This document shows positions 27,920-36,637 of a stretch of DNA of 64,000 bases, in pieces. The position numbers and the translations under genes were made by a program. Below the pieces are notes generated by a model. That model had not been told where the DNA came from. It saw only the letters and a list, made by a program, of their open reading frames with translations, and made no database searches. This DNA is from Pseudomonadota bacterium (GTDB lineage Bacteria > Pseudomonadota > Gammaproteobacteria > Steroidobacterales > Steroidobacteraceae), in NCBI GenBank assembly GCA_021777555.1, contig JAJYDK010000012.1, positions 22,180 through 86,179 of the forward strand, in the 5' to 3' direction. Position 1 is the stretch's first letter. Every line of letters starts with the position of its first letter.

Positions 27920-30040
27920 TCACCGCGCGCGGCGGGCCGAGGTCACGTTCGGCACCGCCGCGAGGCGGTGCAGTACACGAGCAAGCTGCTCCTGATCGCC
28001 GACGCCCACCGTCAGGCGCACGTTCGCGACTCCAGCGGCAGGATCGGTCGTCGTGTTCATGGCCTGGATGCTCAGTCGCTCGACGGCCAGCACATCCGTC
28101 AGGTCCCGGATCAGTCCACGGCGGTCGTAGGCCTGGATGGAGATCTCGACGGGCAGCTGCTCCGCCTCGTGCGCGCTCCACTCGACCTTGAGCACGCGCT
28201 CGGGCCTGACCGAGCGCATCCGCGCAAAACCCGGGCAGTTGGCGCGGTGGATGGTCACTCCGCGCCCCACGGTGACGTAGCCGACGATGGGCTGCGGCCG
28301 CAGCGGGGAGCAGCACCGCGCCAGTGTGATCGGCAGGTCCCCGACGCCTTCGATCTCGACGGGTGAGCCCCCATGTGCGCTGCGCGTGCGTTTCGGAGCG
28401 GGCGTCGGGGGCTCCCTGAGAGAGCCCAGCAGCCTTTCCACGGCATGCGCGAGCTGCGCCACCGTGATCTCGCCTTCCCCGAGCAGCTGGTGAAGGTGAT
28501 CCGCATCGCGCGCCTTGAGCTCCTCGATGAGCCGCGGCAGCTGCTGCGCCCCCACACCGAGCTTGCCGAGCTCCCGCTCCGCGATGAGGCGTCCCGCGCC
28601 GCGGTTGTCGGCCGCATCGAGCTTGCGAAACCATGCACGCACCTTGGCGCGGTTGCGCCCGGAGACGAGGAAGCCGAGCTCGGGGGCGAGCCAGTCGCGG
28701 CTCGGCGCCCCCTGCTTGGCGGTGATGATCTCGACCACCTCGCCGTTGGCGAGGACGTGGGTCAGGGGCACGATGCGGCCATTCGCCTTCGCGCCGCGGC
28801 AGCGATGGCCGAGCGAGGTGTGCAGGGTGTAGGCGAAGTCAAGAGGGGTCGCGCCATGGGGCAGGTCGATGACCTCGCCCTTGGGTGTCAGCACGTACAC
28901 GCGGTCCTGGAAGAGCTCCGCGCTCACCTGCTCGAGGAACTCGCGATCCGCATCGAGGCCCTCGCGGCTCGGCTCGAGCAGGCGGCGCACCCACTCGATC
29001 TTGCGCTGATACTGCGTATCCGCGGCGCCGCCTTCCTTGTACGTCCAGTGCGCGGCCACGCCGAGCTCGGCGTGCTCATGCATCTCGCGGGTGCGGATCT
29101 GCACCTCCACGCTCTTGCCCTCGGGACCGATCACCGCCGTGTGGATGGAGCGGTAGAAGTTGCCTTTGGGCGTTGCGATGTAGTCGTCGAATTCGCCGGG
29201 AAGGTAGGTCCAGAGGCCGTGCACCACCCCGAGCGCGCCGTAGCAATCGGGGATCGACTCGACGATGATGCGCACCGCGCGCACATCGAAGAGCTGCTCG
29301 AACTCGAGGTGCTTGCGCTGCATCTTCCTGTAGATGCTGTACATGTGTTTGGGACGGCCGGTCACCTGAGCCTCGATGCCGGCCTTCTCGAGCTCGGCCC
29401 GCAGGGCGCGGCAGAGCTCCTCGATGTAGCGCTCCCGGTCGGTGCGCCGCTCGTTGAGCGCGGCGGCAATGCGCCGATACTCCTCGGGCTCGAGGTAGCG
29501 GAACGACAGATCCTCGATTTCCCATTTCAGCTGCCAGACGCCGAGGCGATTGGCCAGCGGCCCGAAGATGGCGCGCGCCTCGAGCGCGAGCCGCTCGCGC
29601 GCCTCCGGCGATGCCTCGCGGGCATGGCGCAGGCTCACCAGCTGCTCGGCCAGTCTGGCGAGGATCAGCCTTGGATCGCTCACGACCGCGAGCAGCATCT
29701 TGCGCAGCGTCTCGGCCTGGCGCGCCGAGAGGCCCTGCGCCGGCGACCAGCGCGGTCCGAGGCCGATCTCGCCGAGCCTCGAGAGCGCTCCGGCGATCTC
29801 ACTCGCCGCGGGTCCCACCCGGGCGGCAAGCGACTCTGCGGTGAGGCCACGGGCGAGGGCGGCCTGGACCAACACGGCCTTGGCGAGATCCACATCCTCG
29901 GTGAGCGCCCCCAGGATTTCGGCCGCCTCGGCGGCTTCGGCGAGCGCCTCAGGCGCCAGCGCAGCGCCGTCCAGGATCTCGCGCCGGGCGGCGGAGATCG
30001 ACTCGAGAATCTCGGGCGGACAGCGCTGCGTCGTCTCCAC
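27920..30040 (-). CDS. relA: RelA/SpoT-family (p)ppGpp synthetase, RelA-type
   Basis: Degenerate HD domain, EFDDYIATPKGNFYRSIHTAV synthetase motif, TGS, ACT domains. Confidence 0.93.
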   Translation of the reverse strand: METTQRCPPEILESISAARREILDGAALAPEALAEAAEAAEILGALTEDVDLAKAVLVQAALARGLTAESLAARVGPAASEIAGALSRLGEIGLGPRWSPAQGLSARQAETLRKMLLAVVSDPRLILARLAEQLVSLRHAREASPEARERLALEARAIFGPLANRLGVWQLKWEIEDLSFRYLEPEEYRRIAAALNERRTDRERYIEELCRALRAELEKAGIEAQVTGRPKHMYSIYRKMQRKHLEFEQLFDVRAVRIIVESIPDCYGALGVVHGLWTYLPGEFDDYIATPKGNFYRSIHTAVIGPEGKSVEVQIRTREMHEHAELGVAAHWTYKEGGAADTQYQRKIEWVRRLLEPSREGLDADREFLEQVSAELFQDRVYVLTPKGEVIDLPHGATPLDFAYTLHTSLGHRCRGAKANGRIVPLTHVLANGEVVEIITAKQGAPSRDWLAPELGFLVSGRNRAKVRAWFRKLDAADNRGAGRLIAERELGKLGVGAQQLPRLIEELKARDADHLHQLLGEGEITVAQLAHAVERLLGSLREPPTPAPKRTRSAHGGSPVEIEGVGDLPITLARCCSPLRPQPIVGYVTVGRGVTIHRANCPGFARMRSVRPERVLKVEWSAHEAEQLPVEISIQAYDRRGLIRDLTDVLAVERLSIQAMNTTTDPAAGVANVRLTVGVGDQEQLARVLHRLAAVPNVTSARRAR

Positions 30041-30144
30041 GGGGCTAAGTGCCTGATTAATCTAATGTCTCAAGGGGCGCCTTGCGGCTATCATACCGGT
30101 CGTTTCCGGCGAAAGAGCGCGAGTTTGGCGGCGGTCCAGCTGAG

Positions 30145-30711
30145 ATGACCAGCGATCCACAGTGGGCGAATGTCCAGCACGTCAAATGCTTGCGCGACGG
30201 GACACCTCGCGCCGAGCGCTCGAGGTGCGTGCGCTACGAGGGCTATGGCCCGGGCGGATCGGCGCTGCTCGTCGACTGCTGCACGGACGATCCCGAGGGC
30301 ACCCGCACACGTCTGAGGCGCTCATTCCGTGAGCACGGCGGGTATCTCGGGGCCGAGGGCTCGGTGGGCTACCTTTTCGATCACGTCGGCGTGTTGCGCT
30401 ATCGCTCGGGACCGAGTCCGCAATGGCTCACCCAGGCGGCGCTCTCGGCCGGCGCCGAAGCCGTGATCGGTGCAGAGCGCTCGATCGAGGTGTTGACCGA
30501 CCCCCGGGATTTCGATGGCATCCGCGCCGAGCTGCGACGAGGAGGCTTCGCGCCGCTCACCGCCGAGGTGACCGAGCGCGCAGCGGTCACGGCGCCCCTC
30601 GGCGGCGAGGCGGCCCGTCACATGGTGCGGCTCATCGAGGCGCTGACCGAGCTCGATGACGTCTGTGATGTCTACACGAATGCCGAGCTGATCGGTGCGC
30701 CGCCGGGCTAG
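30145..30711 (+). CDS. YebC/PmpR-family protein with internally shortened N-terminal domain
   Basis: WANVQHVK then directly RYEGYGPGGSALLVDCCTDD, GGYLGAEGSVGYLFD; about 188 aa vs about 245 aa for typical YebC. Confidence 0.75.
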   Translation: MTSDPQWANVQHVKCLRDGTPRAERSRCVRYEGYGPGGSALLVDCCTDDPEGTRTRLRRSFREHGGYLGAEGSVGYLFDHVGVLRYRSGPSPQWLTQAALSAGAEAVIGAERSIEVLTDPRDFDGIRAELRRGGFAPLTAEVTERAAVTAPLGGEAARHMVRLIEALTELDDVCDVYTNAELIGAPPG

Positions 30712-31196
30712 AGCGCCTCGAGCTGTTGAGCGAGCTCGCGCAACCGGGCCGCGACGATTCTTGCTCGGGACGGCAATCGGTCCCCAGGGATTGCGCACTC
30801 GAGGATCCGGGACAACACGTCTTCGAACGTCGTCCGGTTCAGCTCCGTGCGCACATCCCGGCTGGTCTGAACGCAGTAGGTGAGTGTGAGCGGCTCGGTC
30901 TTCTCCCCGCGCTCGAGATAGGGAAGCTCGACGCAAAGCTCCGGCCAATCGCCGTTGTTCCCGTCGCCGAGGCCCTTCAGCCAATACTCGATGGTCTCGT
31001 CCACGGCGAACTCCACCATTTTCCTTAGACGGCCGTGGAGGAAAAACGAGAACCCGTTCTCGAGGGATTCCGTTTCCGTGCCCTTGCGGCGCGCGATGGC
31101 CGCGAGCTTCTCGATCAGCTCGTATTCGATGTCATCAAATCGTGGCAACTCCCATTCCGGGAGATGGAGAAGGTTCCGGCGCCACCTTTTGCTCAT
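30708..31196 (-). CDS. Hypothetical protein
   Basis: ORF with M at 31196 (MSKRWRRNLLHLPEWELPRFDD...). Confidence 0.5.
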   Translation of the reverse strand: MSKRWRRNLLHLPEWELPRFDDIEYELIEKLAAIARRKGTETESLENGFSFFLHGRLRKMVEFAVDETIEYWLKGLGDGNNGDWPELCVELPYLERGEKTEPLTLTYCVQTSRDVRTELNRTTFEDVLSRILECAIPGDRLPSRARIVAARLRELAQQLEAL

Positions 31197-31667
31197 GTTT
31201 CCCGTCCCATGTGTATTTCCTTCACGCCGATGATCGCAGTTTGGCCGCACAACATCAGTCCCCTTCAGCAGGTTCCGGCGAATGTAGTTCGAACCGGGCG
31301 GCAAGATAACCCCGCATATGTGATCAATTTGTGTCATTTTGCGGCTTGACCTGCGGGTCATTTTATGCCTCTGCGCACTTCCCTGGCCGTGGCCGCGCTA
31401 CGTCGATGATCGAGGCGGGACAAGCCTGTGGCGCCGCTCGCGAAGGCTCCGAGGATCGCGCAACGCGTCTCGCACGTCCGTAGGTCAGCCATGTTTTCAG
31501 CATGACTGTTGAGTCTGTTGGTGAAGTTGTATACCGTTGAGAGATGAAACGCAGCGGGAGCATCGATCATGGCAGTTGTCCGTCAGGAGACAAGTAAGTA
31601 GGCGATGTCGTTTGCGCCTGCCAACTTGAGCATGGTCATGGAAACGAGCTGCTGTCAGAGTCGTATC

Positions 31668-31907
31668 ATGGAAGGCAACCGCGCCCGGCTGCAGATGCGT
31701 CTCGCTGAGGTCATCCGGCGTCACCGTGAAGCGACCCGCTTCAGTCAGGAGACTTTCGCGGATCACATCGGGATGCACCGCGCACAGTATGGGTTCATCG
31801 AACGAGGGCGAAGGGACTTGCGGCTGACGACGCTCGAGCGGGTGGCCAAGGGATTGAAGGAGCCGCTCTGGGCCATTCTTCGGGAGGCCGAGGAAGGGTA
31901 TCGGTGA
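31668..31907 (+). CDS. XRE-family helix-turn-helix regulator
   Basis: RFSQETFADHIGMHRAQYGFIERGRRDLRLTTLERVAKGL. Confidence 0.8.
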   Translation: MEGNRARLQMRLAEVIRRHREATRFSQETFADHIGMHRAQYGFIERGRRDLRLTTLERVAKGLKEPLWAILREAEEGYR

Positions 31908-31988
31908 TGGTGAAGGATCGGGGGGCGCCGGCGGAGGGCCACACGAGAAGATTTCCGGGCCGGCGTCCCTTGCGGCGGTGGGAAGGGC

Positions 31989-32597
31989 ATGCGCAGCGCT
32001 GACTCGAGCGTCGAGCGTGAGGTCGTGCCGGAGAGTTCCGAGCGGGCGAGTGTGGGCGTGGACGTCTCGGTGGCCCATGAAGACCGCGCCCAGGCCCTGG
32101 CGGATATCGCCCGGAATCATCATGCGGCGCTCGTGCGGTTCCTGATGGCGCGCACCGGATCGAAGGAGGAGGCCCGGGAGGTCGCGCAAGAGGCCTATGC
32201 CAAGCTCCTGGCGCTCGACACGCAGGGGCCGATCAGCTTTCTCGCGGGCTACCTCTGGCGCGTCGCCGCCAATCTGGCGATCGACGGAAAGCGTCGGCGT
32301 GCGGTCCGTGAGCGCTTCGCGGGGTGCGAGGGTCAGGACGGTGAGGGGCTCGAGCCCTCGGCCGAGCGGGTGGTCGAGGCGCGTCAGCGGCTGGCCATCG
32401 TGGAGCGCGCCATCGAGGAACTGCCGTCCCGGTGCCTCAAGGCGTTCCAGCTTCGGGTGCTGAATGGTCTGCGGTTCGAAGAAGTGGGCCGCGAGATGAG
32501 AATCAGCGACCGAATGGCCAAGACCTACGTCGCACGCGCTCTGCAATTCCTGCAGAGCCGTCTCGATGCGGCCGATGCACCGGCGGGACGCCGGTGA
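31989..32597 (+). CDS. ECF RNA polymerase sigma factor (FecI-like)
   Basis: Region 2 (AREVAQEAYAKLLAL...FLAGYLWRVAANLAID) and region 4 HTH (LPSRCLKAFQLRVLNGLRFEEVGREM). Confidence 0.88.
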   Translation: MRSADSSVEREVVPESSERASVGVDVSVAHEDRAQALADIARNHHAALVRFLMARTGSKEEAREVAQEAYAKLLALDTQGPISFLAGYLWRVAANLAIDGKRRRAVRERFAGCEGQDGEGLEPSAERVVEARQRLAIVERAIEELPSRCLKAFQLRVLNGLRFEEVGREMRISDRMAKTYVARALQFLQSRLDAADAPAGRR

Positions 32598-33706
32598 GCG
32601 AGGGCATGGCACAAGGGCTGCGGGCTGGCCCCTGGCTGGAGGCGCTCGAGTGGCACATCACGCTGCACGAGGCCTCCGATACGGAGTGGACGGACGCCAG
32701 GCTCTCCGAGTGGCGGCGTTGGTACGCGGAGCCGGAGCATCGTCAGGTCTTCGAGCAGGTCTGCCAGTTGCTCGATGACCGCCACGCCTATCGCCAACCG
32801 CATCGGCGCCCGAGGGAGGCCGACGCCGACCCCTGCGACCCGGACGTGCGCCGAGGCAACACCCGCCGGGGCGCGTGGATCAAGGCATCCGCGGGCATGC
32901 TGCTCGCCGGTGCCGCCCTGGCGTGCGCGGGACTCGTGCTTCGAGTGCGATGGTCGGGGACCGGAGCTCACCCGCCCCCCGCGATCGTGTATCAGACCGG
33001 CGTCGGACAGCTGGAAACCGCCCACCTGAGCGACGGATCGACGGTGACGCTCGGCGCCCAAACCCGGTTGACGGTCGATATCACAGCGCAGCGGCGCGTC
33101 ATGCGATTGCTCCACGGAGAGGCGTGGTTCCGCGACAAGGACATTCCGGGCCGGCCGTTCAGCGTGCACGCCGGGCACGGAACAATCACCGCCATCGGGA
33201 CCTCATTCGTCGTCAATCGCGATGCCGATCGAGTCGTCGTCACGGTGACCGCGGGCACAGTGGAAGTCTCCACCGTGCGGGCACCTTCGCGGAGGCCTGC
33301 CATCGCACCGGGCACACGGACACGGCATCCGTCCGCCGTCCGGATGGCCCGAGGAGAGGCACTCAGCTATAGCGACCGCGGCGACCTCGGGCCCCTCATC
33401 CCTGCCAGCGCTCACGCCGCCACCGCCTGGACCCAGGGACGCCTGATCTTCGACGGCGTGCCTCTGCGCGACGTCGTCGAGAATGTCGGCCGCTATTGGT
33501 CCCGGCGCCTGACCATCGGCCCCCGGGCCGGACGCCTTCAGTTCAGCGGTCTGATCTACGAGAACGGCATCGAGGACTGGCTGAGCGGCCTGAGCACCAT
33601 CTTTCCGGTGTCGGTCGAGGAAACCCGCTCTTGCATCCGCATTCACCTGCGCACCCCGAGCGACGCGCAATCCGACCAAGCCACACGCCCGCAATCGCGA
33701 CGCTGA
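32594..33706 (+). CDS. FecR-family anti-sigma/transducer protein
   Basis: GTGA overlap with sigma gene; TM; LSDGSTVTLGAQTRLTVD, GEAWFRDKDIPGRPFSVHAGHGTITAIGTSFVV. Confidence 0.92.
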   Translation: MSEGMAQGLRAGPWLEALEWHITLHEASDTEWTDARLSEWRRWYAEPEHRQVFEQVCQLLDDRHAYRQPHRRPREADADPCDPDVRRGNTRRGAWIKASAGMLLAGAALACAGLVLRVRWSGTGAHPPPAIVYQTGVGQLETAHLSDGSTVTLGAQTRLTVDITAQRRVMRLLHGEAWFRDKDIPGRPFSVHAGHGTITAIGTSFVVNRDADRVVVTVTAGTVEVSTVRAPSRRPAIAPGTRTRHPSAVRMARGEALSYSDRGDLGPLIPASAHAATAWTQGRLIFDGVPLRDVVENVGRYWSRRLTIGPRAGRLQFSGLIYENGIEDWLSGLSTIFPVSVEETRSCIRIHLRTPSDAQSDQATRPQSRR

Positions 33707-33821
33707 CGCTGCAATTGCGTGACGACACCGCGTTCGAATTTCGCGCGTCCTGAGACGTCAGCCGCTCACGTCCAGTCCGGACGCCAACTGATTCACATTT
33801 CCCGAAATCACCCGTCTACAA

Positions 33822-33839
33822 ATCAGATCGAGATCTGAT
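33822..33839. promoter_or_regulatory. Perfect palindrome ATCAGATC-GA-GATCTGAT upstream of the TonB-dependent receptor
   Basis: 18-bp inverted repeat, about 75 bp upstream of the receptor start codon. Confidence 0.45.
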
Positions 33840-33913
33840 CGACTCGATCCGATCGAAACAACAGCTGGCGCCGCACCCGCTCGCGGCGTGCGGCTCGTCC
33901 ATGAACAACGGGG

Positions 33914-36559
33914 GTGATGGGTATGACATCTGTCGGCAGCGCTCGGCGAGGATCTCGCGCAGATCGAACACGTACAAAGAACCATTTCCGCGCAGCATGT
34001 GCCGTGATGCTCGGCATCGCCGGCTGGATGCCGTGTCACGCCGTTCTGGCTCGCGATCCGAGCCGGGCCGTGCGTTTCGACATCCCCGCGCAGCCCCTGA
34101 GCCGGGCTCTCCTTCAGTTCGCCCGCCAGGCGCACGTGCCCATCATGTTCTCCTCGACCCTGACGCGGCGCCTGAGCGCACCAGCGCTGCACGGGAAATT
34201 GACCGAACATCAGGCGCTCCAGGAGCTCCTGAAGAACTCAGGGCTGGGCTTCGTCCGGCAAGGTGCCGCCGTCAGGATCGTGGCGTTGAAAGAGGGCAGC
34301 GACGCTGCACACCCTGCATCGAAGACTCACCCTGCGCACAAGCACCATGCCGCGCAGGCGATTGCCCTGCAGGAAGTGGTGGTCACCGGCTCCCACATCC
34401 GCGGCGGTCCGCCCCCGTCCGCGCCCATCATCACCATCACGCGCCGGGACATCGAGGAGTCCGGCTACCAATCCGTCGAGCAGGTGATGGATGCGCTGCC
34501 CGAGAACTTCGCGTCGGTGGGGTCGGGACAGACCTTTGATCTCGCCGCTCAAAACGACTCGGGCAATATATCGAATGGCGCGGCAGTGGATCTCGACGGC
34601 CTGGGGTTTGACTCCACCCTCGTGCTGGTGAACGGGCATCGTCTTGCGCCCAGTGGAACCAGAGGGGCGTTCACGGACATATCCGTCATTCCGATCAGCG
34701 CCATCAAGCGAATCGACGTGTTGACAGGCGGCGCCTCGGCCATATACGGAGCGGACGCGATCGGTGGGGTCGTGAACTACGTGCTTCGCTCGCACGAGCA
34801 GGGCGCGGAAACCGACTTGGAATATGGATCGGTGACTCAGGGCGGCCTCAGGGATTATCGCGCCTCCCAGTCCGCCGGGATGAGCTGGACGGGCGGAAAT
34901 CTGTTTGCCGCATACGAATTCCACAAGCGCACGGCGCTGTCCGCTGGCGACAGGTCCTTCAGCAGCTCGGCCGGGCCCTATTCTCTATCGCCCGATTCGA
35001 CGCAAAACAACCTTTATGTCACGGCAACCCAGAACATCGGGCGAAAGACGAGTCTGGAGGGTGACCTGTTCTATGAGCAGCGCCGTAACCAGAACGCATT
35101 CCCGTACTACGGCCTTCTGGTCGGCTCTAGCGCGCATTCGCACCAATATTCCGCGGGATTTGAGGCAATCAGAACACTGGGAAACACGTGGCACGGACAT
35201 CTGCGGCTCCAGTACGGAAAAAGCGGAAATTCGCTTGAGGACGTTTTCGGCACGGAGCAGGGCAACTCTCGATTGCTGACGGCATCCGTCGGTGCGGACG
35301 GGTCGCTATTCCACACGAGATCTGGAGCCGTACGAGGTGCAATCGGCACGGAGGTGCGTCGTGAGTCATTTTCGAGCCGTTACACGGGCGTATTCGTCTC
35401 CGAGAACAATCTGGACGAGCAGCGGACAGTTGATGCGATTTATGCGGAAACCAGGATACCGCTTCTGGCGCGGAGACCGGGCACGAGTCGCGGCCCTCTG
35501 CTCAGCGCGGATCTTGCGGGTCGATTCGAGCATTACAGCGATTTCGGGTCGTCGCTGAATCCCATGGCTGGGCTGGCGTGGAAACCGACACGAGGTCTGC
35601 GTTTTCGGGGGACGGTCAGCTCGTCATTCAGGGCGCCAAACTTCTATGAGCTGTACGGCGCGAGTCAGGCGGAGTTGTTCAATTCGCCCTATCCGGGAAG
35701 CCAGGGCGGCACGGAGGCCGTCTTGATCCGAGTTGGGGCGAACCCGGCTTTGAGGCCCGAAAAGTCCACGGAATGGACACTCGGCACGGATATTTTGCCG
35801 GCGCGGACCGGAATGGACATGAAACTGACGTACTTTCACGTTCACTTCAAGGATCGCATTGCATCTCCGAACATACCTTTGCTGAGCGCCCTAGACCAGG
35901 GGCGGACATTCGCTCCCTATCTCCAGTGGAATCCTCCCCTGAGCCAACTGGAGTCATCGGCGAGCTCGGCCGAACAGTTCTACAATATAACGCAATATCC
36001 CGGTTTTGGTCCGGCGCGCTCCCTTTCGGATGCCGTGGCCATCGCCGACGACCGGCTGCAAAACGTTGGTGTCACGAATGTCAGCGGGATCGACGCGGAT
36101 GTGAGCCAGGTGGGGCAGTTCGCTGGGGCAACCTATCGGTTGAGCGCCCAGACGACTTATCTACTCCGATACGAGAACATTTTCGTTCCAGGCGCGCTTC
36201 CGAACAACGTCCTGAGCACATTTCAGAATCCCGTTAACTTCCGCGCGAGACTCATGGCGGGGGTCACTCTCGGCAGGGTCTCCGGAAATTCAGCGCTGAA
36301 TTATACAAATCACTATACCGATACGACGCAATCGGTTCCGGTGAGGGTGGCATCATGGACGACTGTCGATCTGCAGGTTGCGTATCGGATACCGGTGTAT
36401 CGATCCTTCGGAGGATTGACGGCATCTCTTAGCTGCCAGAATTGCATGAACAGGTATCCGCCGTCTTTGAGGACGACGACATACCTGCTCGGATACGACC
36501 CGGCTAACGCCAATCCGCTGGGGCGCTTTGTGAGTCTGACTTTGCGGAAAAGATGGTAA
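33914..36559 (+). CDS. TonB-dependent receptor with N-terminal STN (signalling) domain
   Basis: RFDIPAQPLSRALLQFARQAHVPIMFSS (STN), plug domain GGASAIYGADAIGGVVNYVLR, C-terminal barrel. Confidence 0.93.
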   Translation: MMGMTSVGSARRGSRADRTRTKNHFRAACAVMLGIAGWMPCHAVLARDPSRAVRFDIPAQPLSRALLQFARQAHVPIMFSSTLTRRLSAPALHGKLTEHQALQELLKNSGLGFVRQGAAVRIVALKEGSDAAHPASKTHPAHKHHAAQAIALQEVVVTGSHIRGGPPPSAPIITITRRDIEESGYQSVEQVMDALPENFASVGSGQTFDLAAQNDSGNISNGAAVDLDGLGFDSTLVLVNGHRLAPSGTRGAFTDISVIPISAIKRIDVLTGGASAIYGADAIGGVVNYVLRSHEQGAETDLEYGSVTQGGLRDYRASQSAGMSWTGGNLFAAYEFHKRTALSAGDRSFSSSAGPYSLSPDSTQNNLYVTATQNIGRKTSLEGDLFYEQRRNQNAFPYYGLLVGSSAHSHQYSAGFEAIRTLGNTWHGHLRLQYGKSGNSLEDVFGTEQGNSRLLTASVGADGSLFHTRSGAVRGAIGTEVRRESFSSRYTGVFVSENNLDEQRTVDAIYAETRIPLLARRPGTSRGPLLSADLAGRFEHYSDFGSSLNPMAGLAWKPTRGLRFRGTVSSSFRAPNFYELYGASQAELFNSPYPGSQGGTEAVLIRVGANPALRPEKSTEWTLGTDILPARTGMDMKLTYFHVHFKDRIASPNIPLLSALDQGRTFAPYLQWNPPLSQLESSASSAEQFYNITQYPGFGPARSLSDAVAIADDRLQNVGVTNVSGIDADVSQVGQFAGATYRLSAQTTYLLRYENIFVPGALPNNVLSTFQNPVNFRARLMAGVTLGRVSGNSALNYTNHYTDTTQSVPVRVASWTTVDLQVAYRIPVYRSFGGLTASLSCQNCMNRYPPSLRTTTYLLGYDPANANPLGRFVSLTLRKRW

Positions 36560-36637
36560 CGGGGTAGTTCCCTGCAAGCGAATAAGGCAATGGTGTTCAG
36601 CGATGAGCCGTCAAACGCTGCTTGGGGTGTGAGTCTG

